A stretch of 10,534 bases of DNA, taken from NCBI GenBank assembly GCA_039812085.1, contig JBDHZU010000065.1:1-10534 (forward strand). The letters run 5' to 3'. Source of the DNA: JBDHZU01 sp039812085 (GTDB lineage Bacteria; Actinomycetota; Actinomycetes; S36-B12; UBA10799). A program made the translations under genes and the position numbers. The notes beneath the pieces were generated by a model. The model had not been told where the DNA came from. It did no database searches and worked only from the letters and a program-made list of their open reading frames with translations. The first letter of the stretch is position 1, and each line of letters begins with the position of its first letter. Below are positions 1 through 6,443 of the stretch, one piece after another.

Positions 1-1
1 C

Positions 2-73
2 AGTAATCCGGCGGGAATCGATGCCGCATTCGAAGCCGTCGCCAACACAGTGCGCGGGATCATCGAAGGCTGA
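2..73 (+). CDS. alaS: 3' end of probable alanyl-tRNA synthetase
   Basis: Only the last 23 codons are present, ending in TGA at 71-73; the frame reads SNPAGIDAAFEAVANTVRG and then IIEG. AlaS charges tRNA-Ala, and its C-terminal end in actinobacteria typically finishes with a Gly-rich 'QGGG' stretch followed by a helix of the form '..ALDAAFxxV', which this tail resembles. The main support is position: in actinobacteria alaS lies directly upstream of ruvX and mltG, exactly as here, 5 bases before the ruvX start. The tail alone is too short to prove the identity, so the call is inferred from synteny plus a compatible sequence. Confidence 0.68.
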   Translation, partial: SNPAGIDAAFEAVANTVRGIIEG

Positions 74-78
74 TCGGC

Positions 79-561
79 GTGCCTGCCACAGAGGGAACCC
101 CGTCGCCTCGAACCGGGGTGCGTCTTGGGATTGACCCAGGTTCGGTCCGAGTAGGAGTCGCCCGAAGCGACCCTGCAGGAACGGTCAGCGTCCCAGTTAC
201 CACGGTGTTGCGTGGGCGCAATGACGTTACCGAGCTTGTGGCATTAGTCGATGAATACGAAGCGATTGAGGTCGTGGTTGGTTCGCCCTTGTCGCTCAAC
301 GGAAAACCGGGTCCATCAGCGACAGTTGCCATGGAATTTGCAAGGCGACTCGCCGAAGCAATTCCTCACATTCCTGTTCGGGTTGTCGATGAGAGATTGA
401 CAACAGTTGAGGCCACACGTGCTTTACAGTCGTCGGGAAAGAACGCCAAGCAGTCCCGATCCGTTGTGGATCAGGCGGCGGCAGCAATCCTGCTGCAGCA
501 CGTGTTGGACGCTGAGCGAATGACTGGACATTCGCCCGGCACGATCGTTAGGACCTCATGA
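79..561 (+). CDS. ruvX: Holliday junction resolvase-like protein RuvX (YqgF family)
   Basis: A 160-residue RNase H-fold nuclease of the YqgF/RuvX family, the usual size. Family members act on pre-16S rRNA 5' maturation in Escherichia coli and on Holliday junctions in other species; which applies here cannot be told from sequence. The three catalytic acidic blocks are present: D19 in LGIDPGSVRVG, E105 in VVDERLTT, and D131 in VVDQAAAAILL. The VVGSPLSLNG segment (about 66-75) is also typical. The start is GTG at 79, leaving about 13 poorly conserved residues before the first strand, so a slightly later start is possible. The stop overlaps the mltG start by 4 bases (ATGA), implying translational coupling. 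It sits between alaS and mltG, as in other actinobacteria. Confidence 0.95.
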   Translation: MPATEGTPSPRTGVRLGIDPGSVRVGVARSDPAGTVSVPVTTVLRGRNDVTELVALVDEYEAIEVVVGSPLSLNGKPGPSATVAMEFARRLAEAIPHIPVRVVDERLTTVEATRALQSSGKNAKQSRSVVDQAAAAILLQHVLDAERMTGHSPGTIVRTS

Positions 562-1694
562 GCCAGCTCGGCATCACGATGAGCGACAAGACCGAATCCC
601 CCGCAGACGGCGGATCGTCGGGTGGAAAACGCAAGCGCTCCAAGTGGGTAACCATCACCATCGTTGGAATCTTGCTCGCCCTGATCGCTGCCGCCGCAGT
701 GGCAGCAGTCAGCTTCATGGGTGAGGACGAATCGCCGGACTACTCAGGTGAAGGAACCGGCAGTACCACCTACTCGGTCAAGCAGGGTGTGACTCTGTCT
801 GAGGTCGGCCGCGATTTGAAGGCAAAAGACATCGTTGCTTCGGTGACCGCATTCGTGAATGCCGCCAACGCCGCCAGCGACAAGTCGATGCAGCCCGGCA
901 CTTATCGGATGCGCTTCCAGATGAGCGGAGCAGCAGCATTTGATGCGCTGACCAATCGCGCCAATCTGGTGGGGCAGATTTCGATTCCAGAAGGAATCCG
1001 TGCAACTAAGGTCGCGGCAATTGCTGCTAAGGCAACGGGTAAACCCGTTGAGGACTACCTCAAGGTAGTGAAGAACCCATCCGAATTGGTTCTGCCTGCC
1101 TACGCCAACGGCAACGTTGAAGGCTTCCTCTACCCGTCCACTTACGATGTCGTTCCGAACGAGACCCCCACCCAGGTCTTGCAGCACATGGTGGACCAGT
1201 ACGTAAAGGTTGCCGATTCACTGGATCTGCAGAACAAGGCAGCAACGGTCAAGAAGACTCCCTACGAGGTGTTGACGATCGCATCGTTGATCCAGGCGGA
1301 AGCTGCTCCCGCTGACTTCGGCAAGGTTTCCCGCGTTATCTACAACCGTTTGGCGTGCGACCCCTACTGCCCGAACAAGGAATGGATCAACGGGCGGCTG
1401 GACTTCGATTCCACACTGAACTACGCGGCCAACACCTCATCGTTGGATGGTGTGGATCGGGCAGCAGATACCCCGTACAACACCTACCTGCATTCCGGTT
1501 TGCCTCCTACACCTATCAACAATCCGGGTAAGGCCGCCATCGAGGCTGCGCTGAATCCTGATGAGGGTGACTGGTTGTGGTTCATCTCTGACGCTGGTCT
1601 GGACATGCATATCTTCAGCACCAACAAGAATGATCACGATGCGGCGAACCAGAAGCGTCAAGCGGCGCTGCGGGAGCAGCAGCAGGGCAACTAG
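558..1694 (+). CDS. mltG: Endolytic murein transglycosylase MltG (YceG-like)
   Basis: A 378-residue membrane-anchored lytic transglycosylase that cleaves nascent peptidoglycan strands and is thought to set glycan chain length. Residues 1-30 are a hydrophilic Lys/Arg-rich cytoplasmic tail, about 31-54 form one transmembrane helix, and the rest is extracytoplasmic. A LysM-like segment (about 71-140, TYSVKQGVTLSEV) precedes the YceG domain. Family hallmarks are VEGFLYPSTYDV (188-199), the catalytic-glutamate segment IASLIQAEA (241-249, E248 being the likely acid), YNRL (262-265), and LPPTPINNPGKAAIEAALNP (315-334). The start at 558 is preferred because AGGA lies 4 bases upstream and ATGA overlaps the ruvX stop; an in-frame ATG at 579 has no clear ribosome binding site. 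Two cysteines (C267, C271) lie close together in a loop after YNRL and could form a disulfide. Confidence 0.95.
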   Translation: MSQLGITMSDKTESPADGGSSGGKRKRSKWVTITIVGILLALIAAAAVAAVSFMGEDESPDYSGEGTGSTTYSVKQGVTLSEVGRDLKAKDIVASVTAFVNAANAASDKSMQPGTYRMRFQMSGAAAFDALTNRANLVGQISIPEGIRATKVAAIAAKATGKPVEDYLKVVKNPSELVLPAYANGNVEGFLYPSTYDVVPNETPTQVLQHMVDQYVKVADSLDLQNKAATVKKTPYEVLTIASLIQAEAAPADFGKVSRVIYNRLACDPYCPNKEWINGRLDFDSTLNYAANTSSLDGVDRAADTPYNTYLHSGLPPTPINNPGKAAIEAALNPDEGDWLWFISDAGLDMHIFSTNKNDHDAANQKRQAALREQQQGN

Positions 1695-2488
1695 TGATGC
1701 GGGCGGCAGTTCTCGGTTCACCGATCTCGCACTCGCTGTCGCCAACCCTGCATCGGGCTGCCTATGCGGCGCTGGATCTGAACGATTGGTCGTACGAGGC
1801 GGTCGAGGTCGATCAGCAGGCTCTGCCGGGGTTCATTGCCGGCCTGGATGCTGACTGGGCAGGGTTGTCGTTGACCATGCCGCTGAAGGAAACCGTTATC
1901 CCGTTGCTGGATGACGTTTCCGCGGTTGCCATGCAGACCCGATCGGTGAACACCATCACGGTGTCCTCCGATGGTTTGCGGGGAGACAACACCGATATTG
2001 ATGGCATTCGATTCGCGCTAGAACGGATTGGTGTCTGGCGAGCAACCAGAGCCACCGTGGTGGGTGCCGGGGCGACTGCTCGATCCGCAATCGTGGCGTT
2101 GGCTGGGTTGGGTGCTCACGAGATCTGGGTAGTCGCGCGACGTTCGCAAGCCGTGGATGAACTGCGCGATCTGGCCGATGAACGGGGGATCACCCTGACT
2201 CACGTGCCGTTCGATGAATCAGGTGCGGCGATGAGCGCTGATGTCGTGGTGTCGACGGTGCCCGCGGGTGCGGCCGATCCGTTGGCCAGTGAGGTCGCAG
2301 CCGGTGCTGGAGCGTTGCTGGATGTGGTCTACCACCCGTGGCCGACTCCACTCGCTGCTGCGTGGCAGGCAGCAGGTGGGAAGGTCGCGCCGGGGCTCGA
2401 CATGCTGGTGGGTCAAGCGGCCAAGCAGGTCACGTTGATGACAGGGCACCCCGCGCCTATCGACGCGATGCTGGCGGCAGTGCGCTGA
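1694..2488 (+). CDS. aroE: Shikimate dehydrogenase
   Basis: A 264-residue enzyme reducing 3-dehydroshikimate to shikimate with NADPH, in the cytoplasm. The N-terminal substrate domain shows GSPISHSLSP (8-17), then SLTMPLK with catalytic K65, VNTI, and DNTDIDG with catalytic D101. The nucleotide-binding loop is VGAGATAR (123-130). The usual Asn-Arg-Thr cofactor motif is replaced by ARRS (148-151), which still offers arginines for the NADP 2'-phosphate. The C-terminal end carries DVVYHPWPTPLA and GLDMLVGQAAKQ. Translation can begin at GTG 1694, which shares one base with the mltG TAG stop, or at the adjacent ATG 1697; the two differ by one residue. It closes the first + strand gene group and converges on the deacetylase gene 39 bases downstream. 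Confidence 0.96.
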   Translation: MMRAAVLGSPISHSLSPTLHRAAYAALDLNDWSYEAVEVDQQALPGFIAGLDADWAGLSLTMPLKETVIPLLDDVSAVAMQTRSVNTITVSSDGLRGDNTDIDGIRFALERIGVWRATRATVVGAGATARSAIVALAGLGAHEIWVVARRSQAVDELRDLADERGITLTHVPFDESGAAMSADVVVSTVPAGAADPLASEVAAGAGALLDVVYHPWPTPLAAAWQAAGGKVAPGLDMLVGQAAKQVTLMTGHPAPIDAMLAAVR

Positions 2489-2491
2489 CGT

Positions 2492-2514
2492 CGAGGCCAC
2501 TATCTGGCTCGTTT
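2492..2514 (+). terminator. Possible weak terminator between convergent genes
   Basis: In the 39 bases between the aroE stop and the end of the opposite-strand deacetylase, CGAG-G-CCA (2492-2499) can pair with TGGCTCG (2505-2511), giving 7 base pairs with one bulged G (2495) and a 5-base loop, followed by TTT (2512-2514). Position and shape fit a terminator for aroE, but the U-run is very short, so this is a weak candidate. On the minus strand no T-run follows the hairpin. Confidence 0.35.
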
Positions 2515-2527
2515 GGTCCGGTTCGGG

Positions 2528-3376
2528 TTAGTTCGCGCTTACCGTGGTGGATTCGCGCGGTTGTGCGCAGACTGGCACGAGCCCAAAGCTGTAGCCCTCT
2601 TGCTTCCACCAAGGCAGCATCTCTTTGACGGCCTCAACGGTGTGAGAACGCGGTCCGCCACCATCGTGGAGCAGGAACACCGCGCCGGGTTCAGTCCCGC
2701 GTTTGAGGGCGGAAACCATTTTGGTGACGGGCGGTTGGTCCCAGTCGTCCGCATGCGCTGTCCACAACACCGGCACAAGTCCGAGTTTGCTGGCGGCATC
2801 GGCAACCTTTTGTGACACCAGACCGTAGGGCGGCCGCATACATCCACCCATATCTGTGCCAACGGCCTTGTCGGTGGCTGTGAGTTCGTGTGTGACCTGC
2901 TCAGTGGACAAACTCGTGAGTTGCGGATGTGTGTTGGTGTGATTGCCGATGGCATTGCCTGCGTCATGTTCGGCGGTAATGAGTTGCGGGTACTGCCGTG
3001 CTTGCTGACCCACCACAAAGAAGGTGGCCTTGGCGTTGTGTTGGGCCAGCAGCTTCAGGATTTGTTCGGTGTAAGGCGGCCAGGGGCCATCGTCAAAGGT
3101 CAGATAGATGACTTTCTCTTTGGTGCGCGGACCAAATGCATTGGTGTACCAACCGGTGGGATTGGGCACGCCTTGCGACATGCCGGGTGGATTCAACCCG
3201 TCCCCCCACTCAACCGGTACTCGAGTGACCGTTGGACTGGGGGAGGCAGACGCTGTTGTTGCGCTGGCGGAAGCTGAGGTCTGAGTATTCGTCGCCGTGC
3301 TCCCACTGGAACAGGCGGAGAGCCCTAGTCCGACGATGGCCGCCACTGCCCACACGGATCGATTCACGACGGCCAC
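2528..3376 (-). CDS. Lipoprotein polysaccharide deacetylase (NodB/CE4 family)
   Basis: About 282 residues, predicted to be exported and lipid-anchored on the outer face of the membrane, removing acetyl groups from a wall polysaccharide such as peptidoglycan; the substrate cannot be read from sequence. The N-terminus VAVVNRSVWAVAAIVGL leads to a lipobox LSAC with lipidated C22. A Ser/Thr/Ala-rich linker (about 23-52) precedes the NodB domain. All five CE4 motifs are present: TFDDGP (D95, D96), HTNTH (H146, H150), RPPYG (181-185), a DDW segment (about 210-212), and LLHDGGG (H237). The start at GTG 3376 is chosen because GGCAGG lies 4 bases upstream and it places the signal peptide at the N-terminus; GTG 3367 is an alternative. 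It is the only complete minus-strand gene and interrupts an otherwise co-directional block. Confidence 0.93.
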   Translation of the reverse strand: MAVVNRSVWAVAAIVGLGLSACSSGSTATNTQTSASASATTASASPSPTVTRVPVEWGDGLNPPGMSQGVPNPTGWYTNAFGPRTKEKVIYLTFDDGPWPPYTEQILKLLAQHNAKATFFVVGQQARQYPQLITAEHDAGNAIGNHTNTHPQLTSLSTEQVTHELTATDKAVGTDMGGCMRPPYGLVSQKVADAASKLGLVPVLWTAHADDWDQPPVTKMVSALKRGTEPGAVFLLHDGGGPRSHTVEAVKEMLPWWKQEGYSFGLVPVCAQPRESTTVSAN

Positions 3377-3394
3377 GCTACCTGCCGATTCGTG

Positions 3395-3421
3395 CCTGTC
3401 CACATGTTCCCTGTGGTCAGG
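3395..3421. promoter_or_regulatory. Imperfect inverted repeat in a divergent intergenic region
   Basis: CCTGTCCACA (3395-3404) and TGTGGTCAGG (3412-3421) form an inverted repeat with 9 of 10 positions matching across a 7-base spacer. It lies in the 76-base gap between the divergent starts of the deacetylase (3376, minus) and the prepilin peptidase (3453, plus), where both promoters would be expected. A dimeric repressor site or a leader hairpin would both fit. I see no clear -10/-35 pair nearby. Confidence 0.4.
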
Positions 3422-3452
3422 CGCGGCGGATGATTCGAGCGCTCTACTGTTG

Positions 3453-4127
3453 ATGTTCGTGTGGGGACTAGCCGTGATGTGTGCCGCTGTGGGAGCGGTT
3501 ACCGGTTGGTATGCGCCCACACTCACGCAGCGCACGACCGATTTAACGATTCACACTGCAATGCCCATTCGTGTGCTTGTCGGAGTAGTGGGCGGTTTAT
3601 GCATCGGCTGGACGACGACTCCGTTGGCTGCTTTGCCGGCAACTGTCGTGTTCGTTGTCAGCGGCACCGTGCTGTTTCTGATCGATGCTGAACACCATCG
3701 TTTGCCTAACCGGTGGACGCTTTACGGTGCAGCAGCGATGGCGAGCTGTTACGTCGTGGCGGGTTTTACGAATGGCGCTGATGGGCGTAGCGCCCTGATT
3801 CGTGCAGTGGTTGGCGCCGCCGTGCTGGCGTGCATTTATCTGTTACTTGTTCTGATCCATCCCCGAGGAATGGGTGTGGGAGACGCGAAACTTGCCCTGA
3901 GTATTGGCCTGATCCTCGGATGGGCGGGATATGCGGAGCTGCTTGTCGGAGCGTTCGCTGCATTCGTATTTGCTTCGATCGTCGGAGTCGCACTCATCAT
4001 CGTTAAACGAGCTGATCTGACCTCGCACATTCCCTTTGGTCCTTACATGCTGACTGGTTCCTGGACCGGTCTGCTTGTCGGTCAATCAGTGGCCGACTGG
4101 TATCTCGGATTGACGATCGGAGGGTGA
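3453..4127 (+). CDS. A24-family prepilin peptidase (short form)
   Basis: A 224-residue polytopic membrane aspartic protease of the TadV/CpaA/PilD type, which cleaves leader peptides of type IV prepilin-like proteins at the cytoplasmic face. The two catalytic aspartates sit in the family motifs: D78 in LFLIDAEHHRLPNRW and D144 in GMGVGDAKLALSIG. About six to seven hydrophobic segments are visible. The N-terminal Cys-rich methylase domain of full-length PilD is absent, as in many actinobacterial and archaeal members. The start is ATG 3453 (MFVWGLAVMC); TTG 3450 is possible, and no strong ribosome binding site is visible. The frame stays open upstream to 3297, but that part reads as a shadow of the opposite gene. 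An A24 peptidase at this place in the aro cluster is a conserved actinobacterial arrangement; no pilin or pilus ATPase gene is in the window. Confidence 0.92.
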   Translation: MFVWGLAVMCAAVGAVTGWYAPTLTQRTTDLTIHTAMPIRVLVGVVGGLCIGWTTTPLAALPATVVFVVSGTVLFLIDAEHHRLPNRWTLYGAAAMASCYVVAGFTNGADGRSALIRAVVGAAVLACIYLLLVLIHPRGMGVGDAKLALSIGLILGWAGYAELLVGAFAAFVFASIVGVALIIVKRADLTSHIPFGPYMLTGSWTGLLVGQSVADWYLGLTIGG

Positions 4128-4669
4128 TGGTGGGCAGGCAACCGATTCTCATCGCCTTGATGGGTGGGGAATGTACGGGCAAGTCGAGCCTGGCTCAGGC
4201 CTTGGCCGAACAGTTCGACGCCATCGTCGTTGATGAATACCTGCGTACTTTTGTGCAGCAGCATCACCGGGCGCCTCGGCAAGACGAACAGGCGCAGATC
4301 ATGGCCCGGCAGAGTGAGGATGAGCAACGCTCATGTGAGCAGGCTCGAACTCAGGGCATAGGTGTCGTCATTAGCGATCCATCACCTGCGATGACCGCGA
4401 TCTACAGCCAGCTCTATTTTGGCGATGACAGCCTCCTCCCATCCGCGGTTGACCAGTTGCACCGACCTGGATCGTTGACGGTGTGGTGTGACGACGACCT
4501 GCCGTGGACGCCAGACGGAAACCAACGGGATGGCATTGATTTTCGGCAGGCCGCGCATCGGTTCATCGCTCAGCTACTGGAATCCCATGAACTGCCCGCC
4601 TTGCTCGTGTCGGGTTCTATCGAGCAACGTGCCGCACAGATTGTCGAATCGTTAGCAACGCTGGACTGA
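4127..4669 (+). CDS. NadR-like AAA ATPase, possible ribosylnicotinamide kinase
   Basis: About 180 residues, resembling the kinase half of NadR (AAA_28-type P-loop domain). Visible motifs, counted from ATG 4127: Walker A GGECTGKS (13-20), VDEYLRTF (35-42), a SDPSP segment near D84, and DDLPWTPDGNQRDG (123-136), which matches the 'D-x-PW-x-x-DG-x-R' signature of NadR kinases. No N-terminal nicotinamide-mononucleotide adenylyltransferase domain or DNA-binding domain is present, so at most the phosphorylation step would be done here. Ribosylnicotinamide as substrate is an inference. The start is ambiguous: GTG 4124 overlaps the preceding stop as GTGA, ATG 4127 lies 3 bases after GGAGG (4119-4123), and GTG 4130 has the best spacing (6 bases). 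It is coupled to the prepilin peptidase gene; the next gene, aroC, begins 89 bases later. Confidence 0.8.
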   Translation: MVGRQPILIALMGGECTGKSSLAQALAEQFDAIVVDEYLRTFVQQHHRAPRQDEQAQIMARQSEDEQRSCEQARTQGIGVVISDPSPAMTAIYSQLYFGDDSLLPSAVDQLHRPGSLTVWCDDDLPWTPDGNQRDGIDFRQAAHRFIAQLLESHELPALLVSGSIEQRAAQIVESLATLD

Positions 4670-4679
4670 GCGTTTGGAC

Positions 4680-4738
4680 TGCGGACTCGACAACGTCGCT
4701 GTCTGCACGACCGCCTGCACCGCCATCGAATGGTGTGC
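4680..4738 (+). other. Two predicted hairpins in the gap before aroC
   Basis: The 89-base gap after the NadR-like gene contains two adjacent hairpins. The first pairs 4680-4686 with 4701-4707 (7 pairs, one G·U), then after a small internal loop CGAC (4688-4691) with GTCG (4695-4698), loop AAC. The second pairs GCAC (4717-4720) with GTGC (4735-4738) and CCAT (4723-4726) with ATGG (4730-4733), loop CGA. No T-run follows either one. CTGCAC occurs twice (4703-4708 and 4715-4720), so GTGC could pair with either copy. They may end transcription from the upstream genes, protect the mRNA, or form an aroC leader. Pairings were found by eye without energies. Confidence 0.4.
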
Positions 4739-4758
4739 GCATGGGAGAATTGCTGATT

Positions 4759-5937
4759 GTGTTGCGTTGGCTGACTGCAGGTGAATCCCACGGCCCTGCC
4801 CTAGTGGCAATCCTTGAGGGCCTTCCTGCTGGTGTGCCAATTACCACCGAAGCCGTTGGAGTCGACTTGAGTCGTCGCCGGTTGGGTGTGGGCCGCGGTG
4901 CACGAATGAAGTTCGAACAAGACGTTGTGCAGCTACTGGGCGGTGTCCGTCACGGATTGACGCAAGGTGGACCGGTCGCGATCGAGGTGGCCAACAGCGA
5001 ATGGCCAAAGTGGGATGTGGTCATGTCCGCTGACCCAGTCGATCCCGAGCAGTTGGCGGGGATTGCGCGCAGCGCGCCATTGACCCGTCCCCGACCTGGA
5101 CATGCAGATCTGGTGGGAATGCAGAAGTACGGCTTCGACGATGCCCGCCCGGTCTTGGAACGTGCCAGCGCCCGAGAAACAGCCGCCCGGGTGGCATTGG
5201 GAGCAGTCGCAAAGTCCTTTCTGAAAACCGTGGGCGATATCGACGTGTTGAGCCATGTTGTTCGACTAGGTGCTGCAGCCGTTGATGACCCACGAGTGCC
5301 CGCCATTGCTGATTTAGCCGCCATCGATGCTGATCCGGCACGTTGCCTCAATCCCGAAGCCAGTCAGGCCATGCAGGCGGAAGTAGAAGCGGCTCGTAAA
5401 GATGGTGACACCTTGGGTGGTGTAGTCGAAGTCGTCGCGCACAACGTGCCGCCGGGTCTTGGTTCTCATGTGCACTGGGATCGGCGTCTAGATGCGCGCC
5501 TAGCCGCCGCCCTCATGGGGATTCAGGCCATCAAAGGCGTTGAGGTGGGAGACGGTTTCGAGCTTGCCGCCACCCGTGGATCCAAGGCGCAGGACGAGAT
5601 CGTGCCGACCGAGTCTGGTGTGCAGCGGGTGAGTGGTCATTCCGGCGGGACTGAAGGTGGGATGAGCAACGGTGAGACATTGCGGGTTCGGGCAGCGATG
5701 AAGCCGATCTCAACGGTGCCCCGGGCACTGCGCACGATCGACACCGCGACTGGGGAAGCAGCAACTGCGCATAACCAACGTTCAGACGTATGTGCCGTTC
5801 CCGCTGCTGGTGTGGTGGCTGAGGCGATGGTGGCGTTGGTGCTCGCTGACGCAGTGTTGGAGAAGTTCGGCGGCGACAGCGTGACCGAGACTTCCCGCAA
5901 CTTGACCAGTTACCTCGATTCGTTGGCTATCTCGTGA
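4759..5937 (+). CDS. aroC: Chorismate synthase
   Basis: A 392-residue FMN-dependent enzyme making chorismate from 5-enolpyruvylshikimate 3-phosphate, the last shikimate-pathway step. All three family signatures are present (counted from GTG 4759): GESHGPALVAILEGLPAG (8-25), RASARETAARVALGAVAKSF (135-154), and RSDVCAVPAAGVVAEAM (341-357). Also seen are RRRLGVGRG, RPRPGHADL (110-118) and GHSGGTEGGMSNGE (293-306), which line the active site. GTG 4759 gives the N-terminus MLRWLTAGESHG, the usual form in actinobacteria; GGGAG (4743-4747) lies 11 bases upstream, a long spacing. In-frame GTG 4735 and ATG 4741 would add 8 or 6 residues and cannot be excluded. It is the first gene of the tightly packed aroC-to-nusB run and overlaps aroK by 4 bases (GTGA). 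Confidence 0.96.
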   Translation: MLRWLTAGESHGPALVAILEGLPAGVPITTEAVGVDLSRRRLGVGRGARMKFEQDVVQLLGGVRHGLTQGGPVAIEVANSEWPKWDVVMSADPVDPEQLAGIARSAPLTRPRPGHADLVGMQKYGFDDARPVLERASARETAARVALGAVAKSFLKTVGDIDVLSHVVRLGAAAVDDPRVPAIADLAAIDADPARCLNPEASQAMQAEVEAARKDGDTLGGVVEVVAHNVPPGLGSHVHWDRRLDARLAAALMGIQAIKGVEVGDGFELAATRGSKAQDEIVPTESGVQRVSGHSGGTEGGMSNGETLRVRAAMKPISTVPRALRTIDTATGEAATAHNQRSDVCAVPAAGVVAEAMVALVLADAVLEKFGGDSVTETSRNLTSYLDSLAIS

Positions 5938-6443
5938 GCCCGATCGTTGTTCTGGTTGGTGTTCCCGGGGCAGGCAAGACAACGGTGGGTAAGCAGATCG
6001 CTGATCAGCTTGGAGTCGAATTCGCCGACACCGATCAGTTGATTGAGGCAGATCGGCAGGCCACTGTGGCCGACATCTTCGTGGACGAAGGCGAAGACGC
6101 TTTTCGTGCATATGAACGCCAGACCGTCGCACAAGCCGCTCGCGATCACTCCGGTGTATTGGCGTTGGGTGGGGGTGCAGTCATGGCAGACGAAACTCGC
6201 GCAGTGCTTAACGGTTTACCCGTGGTGTGGCTGACCGTCGAGACCGACGAAGCCGCATCTCGGGTGGGTCTCAATGCTGCTCGACCCATGCTGCTCGGCA
6301 ATGTTCGTGGTCGAATGCGGGAACTTGCTGCCCAGCGCGAACCGCTCTACGCCGAAGTCGCCACCATCACCGTGGCAACCGACGGAAAACCTGTTGACCA
6401 GATTGCTCGTGAGGTTATTGCTGAGCTTGGAGTCTCAGCATGA
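5934..6443 (+). CDS. aroK: Shikimate kinase
   Basis: A 169-residue cytoplasmic kinase transferring the ATP gamma-phosphate to the 3-hydroxyl of shikimate. The Walker A motif is GVPGAGKTT (9-17). Shikimate-binding residues fall at the same positions as in the Mycobacterium tuberculosis enzyme: D34 in ADTDQLIE, R58 in DAFRAYE, GGG at 79-81, the lid arginine R117 in AARPML, and R136 in AQREPLY. Length is normal for the family. Translation starts at GTG 5934 inside the aroC stop (GTGA) and ends overlapping the aroB ATG (ATGA), so it is coupled on both sides; no separate ribosome binding site is obvious. Confidence 0.97.
   Translation: MSPIVVLVGVPGAGKTTVGKQIADQLGVEFADTDQLIEADRQATVADIFVDEGEDAFRAYERQTVAQAARDHSGVLALGGGAVMADETRAVLNGLPVVWLTVETDEAASRVGLNAARPMLLGNVRGRMRELAAQREPLYAEVATITVATDGKPVDQIAREVIAELGVSA

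Noticed and set aside
744..1187. A 147-codon open frame on the minus strand inside mltG
   Set aside because: Antisense to an intact, motif-rich gene; the protein is Cys/His/Arg-rich with no recognisable family, typical of a shadow frame.
3297..3452. Longer N-terminus for the prepilin peptidase starting at 3297
   Set aside because: The extra 52 residues are antisense to the start of the deacetylase and hydrophilic, while A24 peptidases of this type begin with a transmembrane helix, which starts at the ATG at 3453.
3377..3535. Longer N-terminus for the deacetylase starting at 3535 on the minus strand
   Set aside because: It would put 53 low-complexity residues before the signal peptide and overlap the prepilin peptidase gene; the GTG at 3376 has a ribosome binding site and places the lipobox correctly.
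4674..4702. TTGGAC as a -35 box for aroC
   Set aside because: No acceptable -10 hexamer lies 16 to 18 bases downstream; the region falls in the predicted hairpin instead.
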